A model generated the notes under the pieces. That model saw nothing but the letters and a program-made list of their open reading frames with translations. It was not told the DNA's origin and searched no databases. Below are positions 13,208-19,612 of a stretch of DNA of 22,500 bases, piece after piece. The translations under genes and the position numbers were made by a program. Each line of letters starts with the position of its first letter. The stretch's first letter is position 1. Source of the DNA: Symbiodinium natans (taxonomy: Eukaryota > Sar > Dinophyceae > Suessiales > Symbiodiniaceae); the NCBI GenBank assembly GCA_905221605.1, contig CAJNDS010002392.1:105001-127500 (forward strand), read 5' to 3'.

Positions 13208-13272
13208 AACCCCTACGTTGTGATCTTGCGAAGTTGTTGAGACTGAGGTTGGTCGAGAAAGCCACATGCAAA
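13208..13272 (+). CDS. Exon candidate downstream of telomeric mini-intron
   Basis: The frame reads EPLRCDLAKLLRLRLVEKAT then CK and reaches AAA|GTGCAG at 13273. Leu/Arg pattern of a basic amphipathic helix. Continues the 13093 island in phase. Confidence 0.35.
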
Positions 13273-13282
13273 GTGCAGTTTA

Positions 13283-13440
13283 GGCTTTAGGGTTGTAGGG
13301 TTTAGGGCAGGGGTTTAGAATTGGGTTTAGGATCCTTTTGGGTTTAGGGTTTTAGGTTGGGGATTTAGGGTTTTAGGGTTTCAGGGTTTAGGGTTTGGAG
13401 TTGGGTTTGGGTTTAGGGTTTCGGGTTTTCGGGTTTTGTT
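13283..13440 (+). repeat. Degenerate TTTAGGG array
   Basis: TTTAGGG, TTTTAGGG, TTTCGGG and TTTGGGTTTAGGG units. Confidence 0.85.
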
Positions 13441-13466
13441 ATTCTTGTTCGGTGCCGGTGTGCCAG

Positions 13467-13627
13467 AGGAGATCCCCATGCGAGAAGCAGGGGGGGGGGG
13501 GGAGCTGGAGGAGTGTGGCCTTCCGGTGTTCCTTAGAGGGATTCACATACACCAGCAACTACCAACCACTCACGCAGGACCTTCCAGAGGACAGAGGAAA
13601 GACAGTGAATTGCTGAATTGGCCCTAA
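13467..13627 (+). CDS. Exon candidate with poly-Gly run
   Basis: After TGTGCCAG the frame AG|GAG ATC CCC ATG CGA encodes EIPMREAGGGGELEECGLPV then FLRGIHIHQQLPTTHAGPSR and GQRKDSELLNWP to TAA at 13625. It contains a G homopolymer (13490-13502). A different length of this run would shift the frame, and the +1 frame (RRSPCEKQGGGGSWRSVAFR...) is also open to 13616. The T-rich stretch at 13430-13450 is a plausible tract before the acceptor. Confidence 0.35.
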
Positions 13628-13971
13628 TCGGCCCTAAACATAAGGTTTTTTTTCGTAACTAAATCCCAGACCCTAAACCTCTAACCCTCCTACAGCAACC
13701 CCTGGAACGGTAAACCGGGATCCAGAAACCCTGAGCCCTCAACCCAAAACCCTGCTTAGTGTTTTGCAGAGCTTTCGGGCCCTTAAACCCTGAACCCTCA
13801 ACCCTAATCCCTAAACCCTAAACCCTGAACCCGTGCGTGTTTTGAGGGCTTGGGCTTAGAATCCGGAAGTTTTGGTTTAACTTAGGTTTAAGGGTCCAGT
13901 TTTGCTATTGGGGCATTTGCGGGTTTAGGGTGCAGGGCTTAGGGTTTCATGATTTCAGGGTTTAGGCTTAG
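13628..13971. repeat. Decayed heptamer sequence
   Basis: Includes a CTAACCCTCCTACAG acceptor-like motif ending at 13695 followed within 14 nt by GGTAAAC, CCCTAAA variants (13780-13830), and decayed TTTAGGG sequence to CTTAG at 13971. No solid gene. Confidence 0.55.
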
Positions 13972-14055
13972 GGGTTTGCTGGTATGCGTGCGTGCAACAA
14001 CAGGGAGTCAACCCTGGCCCCTGCAAGCAAGGAGCTTAGTGCCCCTAAGCCCTAA
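13972..14055 (+). CDS. Exon candidate
   Basis: After CTTAG the frame GGG TTT GCT GGT ATG encodes GFAGMRACNNRESTLAPASK then ELSAPKP and a stop in CCCTAAA. ATG at 13984 is a possible start. Includes a TGCGTGCGTGC alternating bit. Confidence 0.3.
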   Translation, partial: GFAGMRACNNRESTLAPASKELSAPKP

Positions 14056-14140
14056 ACCCTAAACCCTAAGCCCTAAACCCTAAACCCTAAACCCTAAACC
14101 CTAAACCCTAAACCCTGAACCCTAAACCCTACGCCGCCCC
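14043..14140 (-). repeat. CCCTAAA array
   Basis: About 12 units, ending before a C-rich tract and CTACAG. Confidence 0.95.
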
Positions 14141-14150
14141 CAGCCTACAG

Positions 14151-14212
14151 GGATGCTTCGGAGATCGCGCTCTCCCTGCGCCCCCCCAGTGGCTGGACAC
14201 CGGGGACGCTCG
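14151..14212 (+). CDS. Exon candidate, CTACAG to GTTTAG
   Basis: A C-rich tract and CAGCCTACAG precede the frame G|GAT GCT TCG GAG ATC encoding DASEIALSLRPPSGWTPGTL, ending at CTCG|GTTTAG. A second frame (GCFGDRALPAPPQWLDTGDA) is equally open. Borders are good, frame uncertain. Confidence 0.3.
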
Positions 14213-14325
14213 GTTTAGGGTTTAGGGTTTAGGGTTTAGGGTTTAGGGTTTAGGGTTTAGGGTTTAGGGTGTAGGGTGTAGGGTTTAGGGTTTAGGGTGT
14301 TGGGTTTAGGATGTTCGGGGTGTAG
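14213..14325 (+). repeat. TTTAGGG array
   Basis: About 12 units including TGTAGGG and TGTTGGG variants; decays toward GGTGTAG at 14325. Confidence 0.9.
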
Positions 14326-14496
14326 GTCCAACGTTTGGGGTTTGTGGTTAGGCTCGCTTTTGGAGGGCTACAGAACTACAAATGGGACGAGGCTCTTTCC
14401 AGCGTTCAGGGTGTTGAGGTTTTTGAGGGTTTGAGGTCGGCATCTTCATTTTCCTTAATTGTAAAGGTTCCCAAAATGCCTAACTACGCCTCATAA
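14326..14496 (+). CDS. Longest spacer exon candidate (56 codons)
   Basis: After GGTGTAG the frame GTC CAA CGT TTG GGG stays open for 56 codons: VQRLGFVVRLAFGGLQNYKW, then DEALSSVQGVEVFEGLRSAS, then SFSLIVKVPKMPNYAS, stop at 14494. Balanced, globular-looking composition. Alternative acceptor: GGCTACAG ending 14373. One of the more convincing unique islands by length, though third-position GC is moderate. Family unknown. Confidence 0.4.
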   Translation, partial: VQRLGFVVRLAFGGLQNYKWDEALSSVQGVEVFEGLRSASSFSLIVKVPKMPNYAS

Positions 14497-14510
14497 CCCT
14501 ACGAACACTG

Positions 14511-14675
14511 ATGGCGCCAATAGTCGGCCCTGTATTAATATTTCAAAACCCTCAAGAATCCCGGGTACCGCCACACGTACAGCTGAAGCGGAGGCGACTA
14601 GGATTTAGGCTTTTTGGGGGGGTTTTCGGGACCATCTTTTGGGTAGCCAAGCTTCCCAGAAACCCTAAACCCTAA
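14511..14675 (+). CDS. ATG-initiated ORF, 54 residues
   Basis: ATG at 14511 opens MAPIVGPVLIFQNPQESRVP then PHVQLKRRRLGFRLFGGVFG and TIFWVAKLPRNPKP. A basic cluster (KRRR) is followed by a hydrophobic stretch of about 16 residues that could be a membrane segment. It lies 14 bp after the previous frame's stop, in another frame. The end enters CCCTAAA. A small complete ORF or a 5' exon. Confidence 0.35.
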   Translation: MAPIVGPVLIFQNPQESRVPPHVQLKRRRLGFRLFGGVFGTIFWVAKLPRNPKP

Positions 14676-14774
14676 ACCGCGTTTAACTTTGTGGTCGCGC
14701 AAAAGGATTTGCCCTTCACGCCCCCGCGAGCCATATCGACTCGAAGACCTCCGTGTTCCCCTTCACCCAAGGGG
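14676..14774 (+). CDS. Exon candidate
   Basis: From the end of a two-unit CCCTAAA array a frame reads AFNFVVAQKDLPFTPPRAIS then TRRPPCSPSPKG and enters a TTTAGGG array offering GTTTAG. No good acceptor precedes it. Confidence 0.25.
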
Positions 14775-14816
14775 TTTAGGGTTTAGGGTTTAGGGTTTAG
14801 GGTTTAGGGTTTAGGG
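14772..14816 (+). repeat. TTTAGGG array
   Basis: Six perfect units. Confidence 0.95.
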
Positions 14817-14873
14817 AAGTACCAAAATTGTCAAGACCCCCCCTGCCCCTGCTAGGATTAGACTAGGGTTTAG

Positions 14874-14961
14874 GAGTTTGCGTTTCGAGTTGCAGGAAAT
14901 GAAGGCAGTTCTCCACATTGGTGTCCTTTTCACGGGGTATCGAAATACAAAGGCCTGCGCT
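14874..14961 (+). CDS. Exon candidate with strong borders
   Basis: After GGTTTAG the frame G|AGT TTG CGT TTC GAG encodes SLRFELQEMKAVLHIGVLFT then GYRNTKACA and ends at GCT|GTAAGA, a near-consensus donor, in phase 0. A minus-strand frame (14811-15074) is also open but has no comparable borders. The following island (about 15001, GTAHIDPISASGCL) begins after TTTCGGAG in the right phase. Confidence 0.4.
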
Positions 14962-15099
14962 GTAAGAGGTACAGAAACCCTAAACCCTAAACCTTTCGGA
15001 GGGAACAGCCCATATAGACCCAATTTCAGCAAGTGGCTGCTTAGGGCTGAGGGTTTGGGGCTTGGGTTGCGCACTCAATGACTAGAATAGTTAAGGTTT

Positions 15100-15265
15100 A
15101 GGGTTGAGGGATTAGGGTTTACGTTTTAGGGTTCTCTGATTATCAGGGGTTGTTCTAAATTCGGGTCCCTTGCGGGGTCACCTGCAGGAGTTTCTAGTTT
15201 GCTCCTGGACGACCCCCCCCCCCCCCCCCCCCCTTCCAAGGAGGCTCATAAGTTAGAGCAGCCTC
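15100..15265 (+). other. Open island interrupted by poly-C
   Basis: After a TTATCAG at about 15145 two frames are open into a C21 homopolymer (15213-15233): GCSKFGSLAGSPAGVSSLLL-DD-poly-Pro, and VLNSGPLRGHLQEFLVCSWT. The run length decides what follows, so no gene is asserted. Confidence 0.25.
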
Positions 15266-15356
15266 AAGCCCTACACCCTACACCCTACACCCTAAACCCT
15301 AAACCCTAAACCCTAAACCCTAAACCCTAAACCCTAAACCCTAAACCCTAAACCCA
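15266..15356 (-). repeat. CCCTACA then CCCTAAA array
   Basis: Three CCCTACA units pass abruptly into about nine CCCTAAA units. Confidence 0.9.
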
Positions 15357-15490
15357 AAAAGACTCTAAAAACCCCTTAAAACCCTATAAACCCTATAAGC
15401 CCTATAAACCCTATAAACCCTATAAACCCTATGAACCCTATAAACCCTATAAACCCTATAAACCCTATAAACCCTAAACCCTAAACCCTA
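15357..15490 (-). repeat. Nonamer array (CCCTATAAA)
   Basis: About eleven CCCTATAAA units (TTTATAGGG on the other strand), i.e. the heptamer with an inserted TA, with single CCCTATAAG and CCCTATGAA variants, then a return to CCCTAAA. Confidence 0.9.
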
Positions 15491-15521
15491 CTTACTTACC
15501 CTTCTGATCTTCTGGTTATGA

Positions 15522-15763
15522 TACTTGGAGGTTCATGGTACTTAGTAACCAATTTTAACTGTACTTATAACTGTACTTTAACCATATTAGGGCACTTAGG
15601 CGGCTTATGAGAAAACCCTAAACCCGAAACCCTAAACCCTAAACCCTAAACCCTAAACCCTAAACCCTAAACCCTAAACCCTAAACCCTAGACCCTAAAC
15701 CCTAAACCCTAAACCCCTAAGTACAGCTATAGTTGGTGAATAAGTACCATGAAGCTCCAAGTA
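15522..15763. mobile_element. Foldback element copy 3, split by telomeric array
   Basis: The left terminal repeat TACTTGGAGGTTCATGGTAC starts at 15522 and the right end GTACCATGAAGCTCCAAGTA closes at 15763 (one mismatch). Interior motifs (CCAATTTTAACTGTACTTA; ATATTAGGGCACTTAGGCGGC) match the 5193 copy. Between CTTATGAG (to 15611) and TAAGTACAG (from 15718) sits a 106-bp CCCTAAA array in place of the TGGGTGA found there in the intact copy. Outer TA on both sides. Confidence 0.85.
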
Positions 15764-15764
15764 G

Positions 15765-15814
15765 CAGCCACGACCCAGGAGTCCCTGCGGTGGCTGCCCC
15801 AGCGCCTTGCCTGG
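15765..15814 (+). CDS. Exon candidate after foldback element
   Basis: Directly after CCAAGTAG, a GC-rich segment reads ATTQESLRWLPQRLAW in one frame before a TTTAGGG array supplies GTTTAG. Two other frames are open as well. As in the 2582 and 5338 cases, coding-like sequence begins right at the element's right end. Confidence 0.25.
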
Positions 15815-16078
15815 GTTTAGGGTTTAGGGTTTAGGGTTTAGAGTTTAGGGTTTAGGGTTAGGGTTTAGGGTTTAGGGTTTAGGGTTTAGGGTTTAGGGTT
15901 TAGGGTTTAGGGTTTAGGGTTTAGGGTTTAGGGTTTAGGGTTTAGGGTTTAGGGTTAGGTTTAGGGTTTAGGGTTTAGGGTTTAGGGTTTAGGGTTTAGG
16001 GTTTAGGGTTTAGGGTTTAGGGTTTAGGGTTTAGGGTTTAGGGTTTAGGGTTTAGGGTTTAGGGTTTAGGGTTTAGGG
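15813..16078 (+). repeat. Longest TTTAGGG array in the window
   Basis: About 38 units, almost perfect, with a GAGTTTAG variant near 15840 and one-base-short units near 15858 and 15955. It does not reach the window edge and is flanked by unique DNA, so it is interstitial here. Confidence 0.97.
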
Positions 16079-16575
16079 TGGGGTGTGTCAGGCGAGGGCG
16101 CGCTCGGGTGTGAAACGCCCCGGGCCGCGCGCTCGTGTTGCCTGTCAACCCACCCCCGGCCACCCACACTATACTCTATTAGGGTTTAGGGTTTATCGAA
16201 TTCATTTTCTAATGCACCGATGCTTGCTAGGGTTAAGCCTCACCGCCTGTCCTGGACAGGTCCCCGGATATTGGCCTTCCTTACGACAACGTCAGTACTC
16301 GAAGAAGGGATGGCCGCATCCAGACCACCTTTAGCGTCGCTAAAGAGCCATGGGCCATTTGAGGTTGTTGTGGGTTCAGGGTTTAGGGTCTGCCTGGCCC
16401 CCTGCTCAAGGGGCCCCTGCCCCTGGTATTGAAGGCCTGTAGGGGCCGTTTTGGTCAATTTCTGGGCCTGTAAGGGTGAACCGACATGTTGGCAGGGCCT
16501 GCCAGCAGCCATTCTTGAGCCTCGGAGTGGCCTCCCAAGCAGGGACCTGGCGTTGTCACTAAACCCTTCCAACAA
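16079..16575. other. Unique region with overlapping open frames on both strands
   Basis: This is the longest heptamer-poor stretch before 16.8 kb. The minus frame 16240-16575 is open for 111 codons (MLEGFSDNARSLLGRPLRGS...). The plus frame 16220-16432 is open for 70 (MLARVKPHRLSWTGPRILAF...) and the plus frame 16083-16334 for 83. They overlap, so at most one or two can be real. The minus frame is longest but crosses TTTAGGG units near 16376. None resembles a family I know. Confidence 0.35.
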
Positions 16576-16790
16576 AACAAGGGAAAGGGTCCCTTTGGGG
16601 CTCTATGGGCCCTGACACGCCGAAGGCCCCAAAAGGGCCGAGGCTACCCCGACCCCCAACACCGCAAATTTAAAAAAACAAACATCTTCCGTCTCTCTTT
16701 TCGTATGGGCGCTCGGGCTGTGACACGCTCGGCCAAGCGTTCGGGGTCTGTCACTCGACGGAAGCGGCCCCCCCACTTCGATTTTAGGGT
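16576..16790. other. Spacer with inverted repeats
   Basis: Contains an A-rich patch (16668-16684) and a nested inverted repeat: GTGACA (16720-16725) pairs with TGTCAC (16749-16754), enclosing CGCT/AGCG. Similar GC-rich inverted sequence (GCGCGCTCGGG near 16097 and its partner near 16120) occurs upstream. Meaning unknown. Confidence 0.4.
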
Positions 16791-16869
16791 TTAGGGTTTG
16801 GGGTTTCAGGGTTTAGGGTTTAGTTTTGGATTTAGGGTTTAATTAGGGTTTGGGGTTTAGGTGTAGCCT

Positions 16870-17144
16870 CTGTTTTTGCCGCAGGCAGCGTTCACATAGC
16901 AACAATAAGAATGGTTGTCGTTTTTATAGCAGTTAACGTCAAAAAGCGTAGTTTTTGTCTGTCATATTTGTTGTTGTTTGAACGAACGGTCTTCTAATCT
17001 TTTGTAGTCGTTAGTACCGTTGTGGGCTTATTGCTTTGCTTGCTTCTTCAATTTATGCATGTGTGAGTTCGTTTTATTTTGGATTTATTTATCTGCCTTT
17101 GAGTATTTGTTGATGTGAGCTTTTTCGTTGTTCGCTGATTTCAG
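16870..17144 (+). other. T-rich intron-like tract
   Basis: A 275-bp tract rich in T (TTGTTGTTTG, TTTTATTTTGG motifs) with no heptamers, beginning near GTGTAG after TTTAG (16860) and ending TTCGTTGTTCGCTGATTTCAG, an excellent branch-site plus acceptor. It looks like a conventional spliceosomal intron, a contrast with the telomeric intron candidates elsewhere. Confidence 0.45.
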
Positions 17145-17245
17145 CAGTGCCAGTACCGGTACCATTGCCACACCATTGCCATTGCGGGCCTGAGCCAGCG
17201 GGCCTCCGGCTGCACTCAAAAGATCCTTAAACCCCAAACCTAACA
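17145..17245 (+). CDS. Exon candidate after T-rich intron
   Basis: After GATTTCAG the frame CAG TGC CAG TAC encodes QCQYRYHCHTIAIAGLSQRA then SGCTQKILKPQT and a stop. A second frame is Pro/Val-rich (VPVPVPLP). The start is a small internal repeat (CCAGTACCGGTACCATTGCC). The acceptor is strong, the frame uncertain. Confidence 0.35.
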
Positions 17246-17275
17246 CCAAATCCTAAACCCTTAACCCTAAACCCT

Positions 17276-17431
17276 CGTGGATGGGGGCAAGACAAGGAGG
17301 TGTACGTGGACTCGTACATGATCATAAACTGGGAACAGTACAGGGAACTGGAACTGGTCGAGAGCCCGATCAAACAACTGATCTCGGCCGAAGACTGCAG
17401 CAGCTACCCAGCCTCGTACGTGCCCCCCTAA
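17276..17431 (+). CDS. Strong exon candidate, GC-ending codons
   Basis: The frame reads RGWGQDKEVYVDSYMIINWE, then QYRELELVESPIKQLISAED, then CSSYPASYVPP, and stops at 17429. Codons GAC AAG GAG GTG TAC GTG GAC TCG TAC ATG ATC are overwhelmingly G or C ending, unlike repeats, and the residue mix is that of a folded domain. GTACGT at 17416 is a good donor (exon end 17415). No clean acceptor is visible upstream; CAAG at 17291 is possible. Family not recognised. Confidence 0.5.
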   Translation, partial: RGWGQDKEVYVDSYMIINWEQYRELELVESPIKQLISAEDCSSYPASYVPP

Positions 17432-17580
17432 ACCCTAAACCCTAAACCCTCAACCCCAAACCCTAAACCCTAAACCGTAAACCCTAAACCCTAAACACTA
17501 AACCCTAAACCCTAAACCCTAAACCCTGAACCCTAAACCCTAAACCCTAAACCCTACACCCTAAACCCTAAACCCTAAAC
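17429..17580 (-). repeat. CCCTAAA array
   Basis: About 20 units with CCCCAAA, CCGTAAA, CACTAAA and CCCTACA variants. Confidence 0.95.
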
Positions 17581-17673
17581 CGGATATTCGAGGAACATAT
17601 GCGCTTCGGATCCCTCCACATCTAAATCCCCGAGCCAGAAACCTCTGCCACTCCCTTCCAAGAGCTAAATGAA
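17581..17673 (+). CDS. Exon candidate, frame uncertain
   Basis: Unique DNA open in all three plus frames: RIFEEHMRFGSLHI then stop; TGYSRNICASDPSTSKSPSQ...; DIRGTYALRIPPHLNPRARN.... The first has the most GC-ending codons. No reliable borders. Confidence 0.25.
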
Positions 17674-17845
17674 CCCTAAACCCTAAACCCTAAACCCTAA
17701 ACCCTAAACCCTAAACCCTAAACCCCAAATCACCAAACCCCAAGTCTCTCCTAACTCCGAAGCCCCGAAGCTTCCTGAAACTCTAAAACCCAAAACCCTA
17801 AAACCTTAAGCCCTAAACCCTAAACCCTAAACCCTAAACCCTAAA
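17674..17845 (-). repeat. CCCTAAA arrays with spacer
   Basis: Two CCCTAAA arrays (17674-17728 and 17795-17845) separated by 65 bp of degenerate sequence. Confidence 0.9.
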
Positions 17846-17861
17846 CATGAACCTCCAAGTA
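17846..17861. mobile_element. Foldback terminal repeat fragment (copy 4)
   Basis: CATGAACCTCCAAGTA, the right terminal repeat of the foldback family, follows immediately after CCCTAAA units. The rest of the element is absent. The junction falls within a base or two of that in copy 1 (2564). Confidence 0.7.
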
Positions 17862-18191
17862 GGGCTCTGATAGGGTTCTTACGGGAGGGTGGTTTGAAGG
17901 GGGGGGGGATATAGGGTTTAGGGTTTAGGGTTTAGGGTAACTCAAGGTTCCCTAACACTCCCACTCATCCCGAAGGCTCCCCAAGCTTCCCTGAGGCACC
18001 CCCCATGAACCCCCCTCCCTGAAGGACTCGATAACTGAACCCTAGGCCAACGAAACCCTCCCCCCGTGAGCCCAAACCCTCCAAACCTACCCCTGAACCC
18101 CGGAACCACCTCGACCCAAAAACCCAGAAACATCACCCCCAAACCCTCAAGCCTCAACCCCAAACCCTAAAACTGGGTTTCCCGGCTGCAG
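17862..18191. other. C-rich spacer, no firm gene
   Basis: After the terminal repeat come an open bit (GSDRVLTGGWFEGG), a G-run (17899-17907), TTTAGGG units (17914-17938) and a C-rich region. The latter has a plus frame open from 18032 that is Pro/Lys-rich and probably repeat-derived, and a minus ORF 17942-18163 of Gly/Val/Arg composition. I see nothing certain. Confidence 0.4.
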
Positions 18192-18278
18192 GTCGCTGGG
18201 CCGGTCACGACACCTCGGCCGAGGCGGTCCCAACGTGCCGCGGCCATGAGGGTTTGGTTCTTGGGTAGCTACATGTAA
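18192..18278 (+). CDS. Exon candidate after CTGCAG
   Basis: TTTCCCGGCTGCAG (to 18191) is a good acceptor. The following frame reads VAGPVTTPRPRRSQRAAAMR then VWFLGSYM and TAA; another reads RWAGHDTSAEAVPTCRGHEG. GC-rich, basic, possibly a terminal exon. Confidence 0.3.
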   Translation, partial: VAGPVTTPRPRRSQRAAAMRVWFLGSYM

Positions 18279-18320
18279 CCTAGGGTTTAGGGTTTGGGGT
18301 TTGGGGTTTGGGGTTTGGGG

Positions 18321-18506
18321 TGTTCCAAAGTGCCGCGGTCCCGACCCGCGCCAGGGGCGGGTCGGGCCACCTCGGTGCAGCGGATCCCACCCCAGCCACC
18401 CAAACTACCGCCTTTTTCGGGTTTAGAGCGGTCTACCCTCCACAGCCCCCCTATCAAGGGGGCTTACACCTCGAGTCTCCCCGCTGGCCGGGGTGGGACG
18501 TGTTGA
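18321..18506 (+). CDS. Pro-rich exon candidate
   Basis: A frame from the end of a TTTGGGG array reads CSKVPRSRPAPGAGRATSVQ, then RIPPQPPKLPPFSGLERSTL, then HSPPIKGAYTSSLPAGRGGT, stop at 18504. The +1 frame (FQSAAVPTRARGGSGHLGAA...) is also open to 18523. The Pro/Arg-rich composition suggests a disordered region. It may be the exon before 18507-19016. Confidence 0.3.
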   Translation, partial: CSKVPRSRPAPGAGRATSVQRIPPQPPKLPPFSGLERSTLHSPPIKGAYTSSLPAGRGGTC

Positions 18507-19016
18507 CTGCTGCTGTTGCTTGAGCCTATACACTTTCCTGGATCAACAGGGAGCGGGACAATCTGTTTCACCCATACTGTGTTTAAGACACCCTCAAGCC
18601 CAATTCCGGACCCAAGCTCATTCATATGGCAGAATGGCGAGGGCCAAGCGCGGAAGGTGGTCTTTGTTGACAGGACCTCCTATGCTGGGGTCGCGCGTCT
18701 TGGGCCCGGCCTCCCCACCGACCGGGGTCGCGCAAGGGCCGGCGGGGGGCAACCCTGGCGGGCGGCGACCCTAACGGAGCGTGGCGGGGGCAACCCTGGC
18801 AATAGCAAGGGCAACGCAAGGGCAGCCCTGGCGGGGGCAACCCCGCTGGTGGGGGCAACCCCGGCACGGGCAAGGGCCCTTCCCGCATCTGGGGCCCATA
18901 TATGGCACAAGAAGCCCTGCCCGGCAACAAAACAACGCTTCATAGAGAAGGACGACGAAGCCTCGCCAGCACGCGAGGAGGACGAGGCCGTCGCAGAGAA
19001 GGTGCACAATTCCTGA
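18507..19016 (+). CDS. Large ORF containing 15-bp repeat
   Basis: The open frame starts after a TGA at 18504; no early ATG is present, and the real entry is probably the acceptor TGCTTGAG at 18524. It reads PIHFPGSTGSGTICFTHTVF, ...SSFIWQNGEGQARKVVFVDR, then about 50 residues from the GGGGGCAACCCTGGC repeat (Gly-Asn-Pro and Ala-Thr types). It ends with a unique acidic tail HIWHKKPCPATKQRFIEKDD-EASPAREEDEAVAEKVHNS and TGA at 19014. Non-repeat sequence on both sides stays in one frame across the repeat, which favours a real protein. Function unknown. Confidence 0.45.
   Translation: MLLLLEPIHFPGSTGSGTICFTHTVFKTPSSPIPDPSSFIWQNGEGQARKVVFVDRTSYAGVARLGPGLPTDRGRARAGGGQPWRAATLTERGGGNPGNSKGNARAALAGATPLVGATPARARALPASGAHIWHKKPCPATKQRFIEKDDEASPAREEDEAVAEKVHNS
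18733..18882 (+). repeat. 15-bp repeat block A (degenerate)
   Basis: Degenerate units of GGCGGGGGCAACCCT inside the preceding ORF. Confidence 0.8.
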
Positions 19017-19039
19017 GTAGGCGACGTGAGGAGGCGTGG

Positions 19040-19211
19040 AACCCTGACAGGGCAACCTGGCGAGGGCAATGTCACCCTGGCGGGGTCAACCCTGGCGGAA
19101 CCCTGCCAAGGGCAACCCCAACTCGGCGGCAACCCTGGCGGGGGCAACGCTGGTGGGGGCCAGCCCTGGTGGGGGCAACCCTGGCAGGGGTACAACTGGG
19201 CAACCCGGCGG
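19040..19211 (+). repeat. 15-bp repeat block B
   Basis: Degenerate GGCGGGGGCAACCCT units (GGTGGGGGC, GGCAGGGGT variants) ending at the mitochondrial insert. Confidence 0.85.
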
Positions 19212-19612
19212 GGTTGCGATAGAAACCATTAAATCTACTGGACGTCTTAATTTAAAAATAGAATGACATTGAAAGACTTCTCATAAAGTAAAATAGGATG
19301 AAGATAGAAGTAAATAAGAGAATGAATCCTGCATTTTTATTTGGTACAGCTTTTAACATAGCATATTGGCATAAGAAATACCATTCAGGTACGATATGTA
19401 AAGGAGTAAGTAATCCACATGCTTCTAATGCATTATCTGGATGTGAGAAAGAAGAGAAGCCGAAATGAATTTGAAGAAGATATAGATAGAGAATTAATAT
19501 CTTTCCATAGAAACCTTTACTAATAATGAAAGGAAAAGTGCTATTTTCTTATTAGTGGGATTCCTCAAGGAATATTAGAAGATAGAAAATGTAGCTTAAA
19601 AATATGAAAAAT
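19212..19612 (-). pseudogene. cob: Nuclear copy of mitochondrial cytochrome b (C-terminal half)
   Basis: A 400-bp AT-rich island in GC-rich DNA. The minus strand from 19610 reads PFFIFLSYIFYLLIFLEESH, two consecutive stops (TAA TAA near 19554-19549), then ENSTFPFIISKGFYGK, LLQIHFGFSSFSHPDNALEA, CGLLTPLHIVPEWYFLCQYA and MLKAVPNKNAGF, ending FYF and TAA at 19252-19254. HPDNA, PEWYFL, YAMLK and P-K are conserved cytochrome b motifs of the Qo-site and C-terminal helices, in alveolate style. After the last stop another frame is open (KLRRPVDLMVSI), perhaps a frameshift. Known role: bc1 complex in the inner mitochondrial membrane; this copy looks non-functional. The N-terminal half with the first heme ligands is absent. 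An unusual real mitochondrial fragment or a chimeric read are alternatives. Confidence 0.85.

Noticed and set aside
12965-13272. Joining 12965-13052 to 13093-13145 as consecutive exons
   Set aside because: The phases do not agree with the visible GTATAC donor and TTTAG acceptor; only the 13145/13208 junction is in phase.
16500-16530. Dinoflagellate spliced-leader-like sequence (AGCCATTCTTGAGCCTCGG)
   Set aside because: It resembles the end of the known leader only loosely; key bases differ and the rest is absent.
16083-16575. A single confident gene call in the unique stretch
   Set aside because: Three frames on two strands are open and overlap; no motif, codon bias or splice border decides between them, so it is listed only as a region.
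18622-19266. Multiple minus and plus ORFs overlapping 18507-19016
   Set aside because: Shadows of the repeat and of the better supported plus frame.
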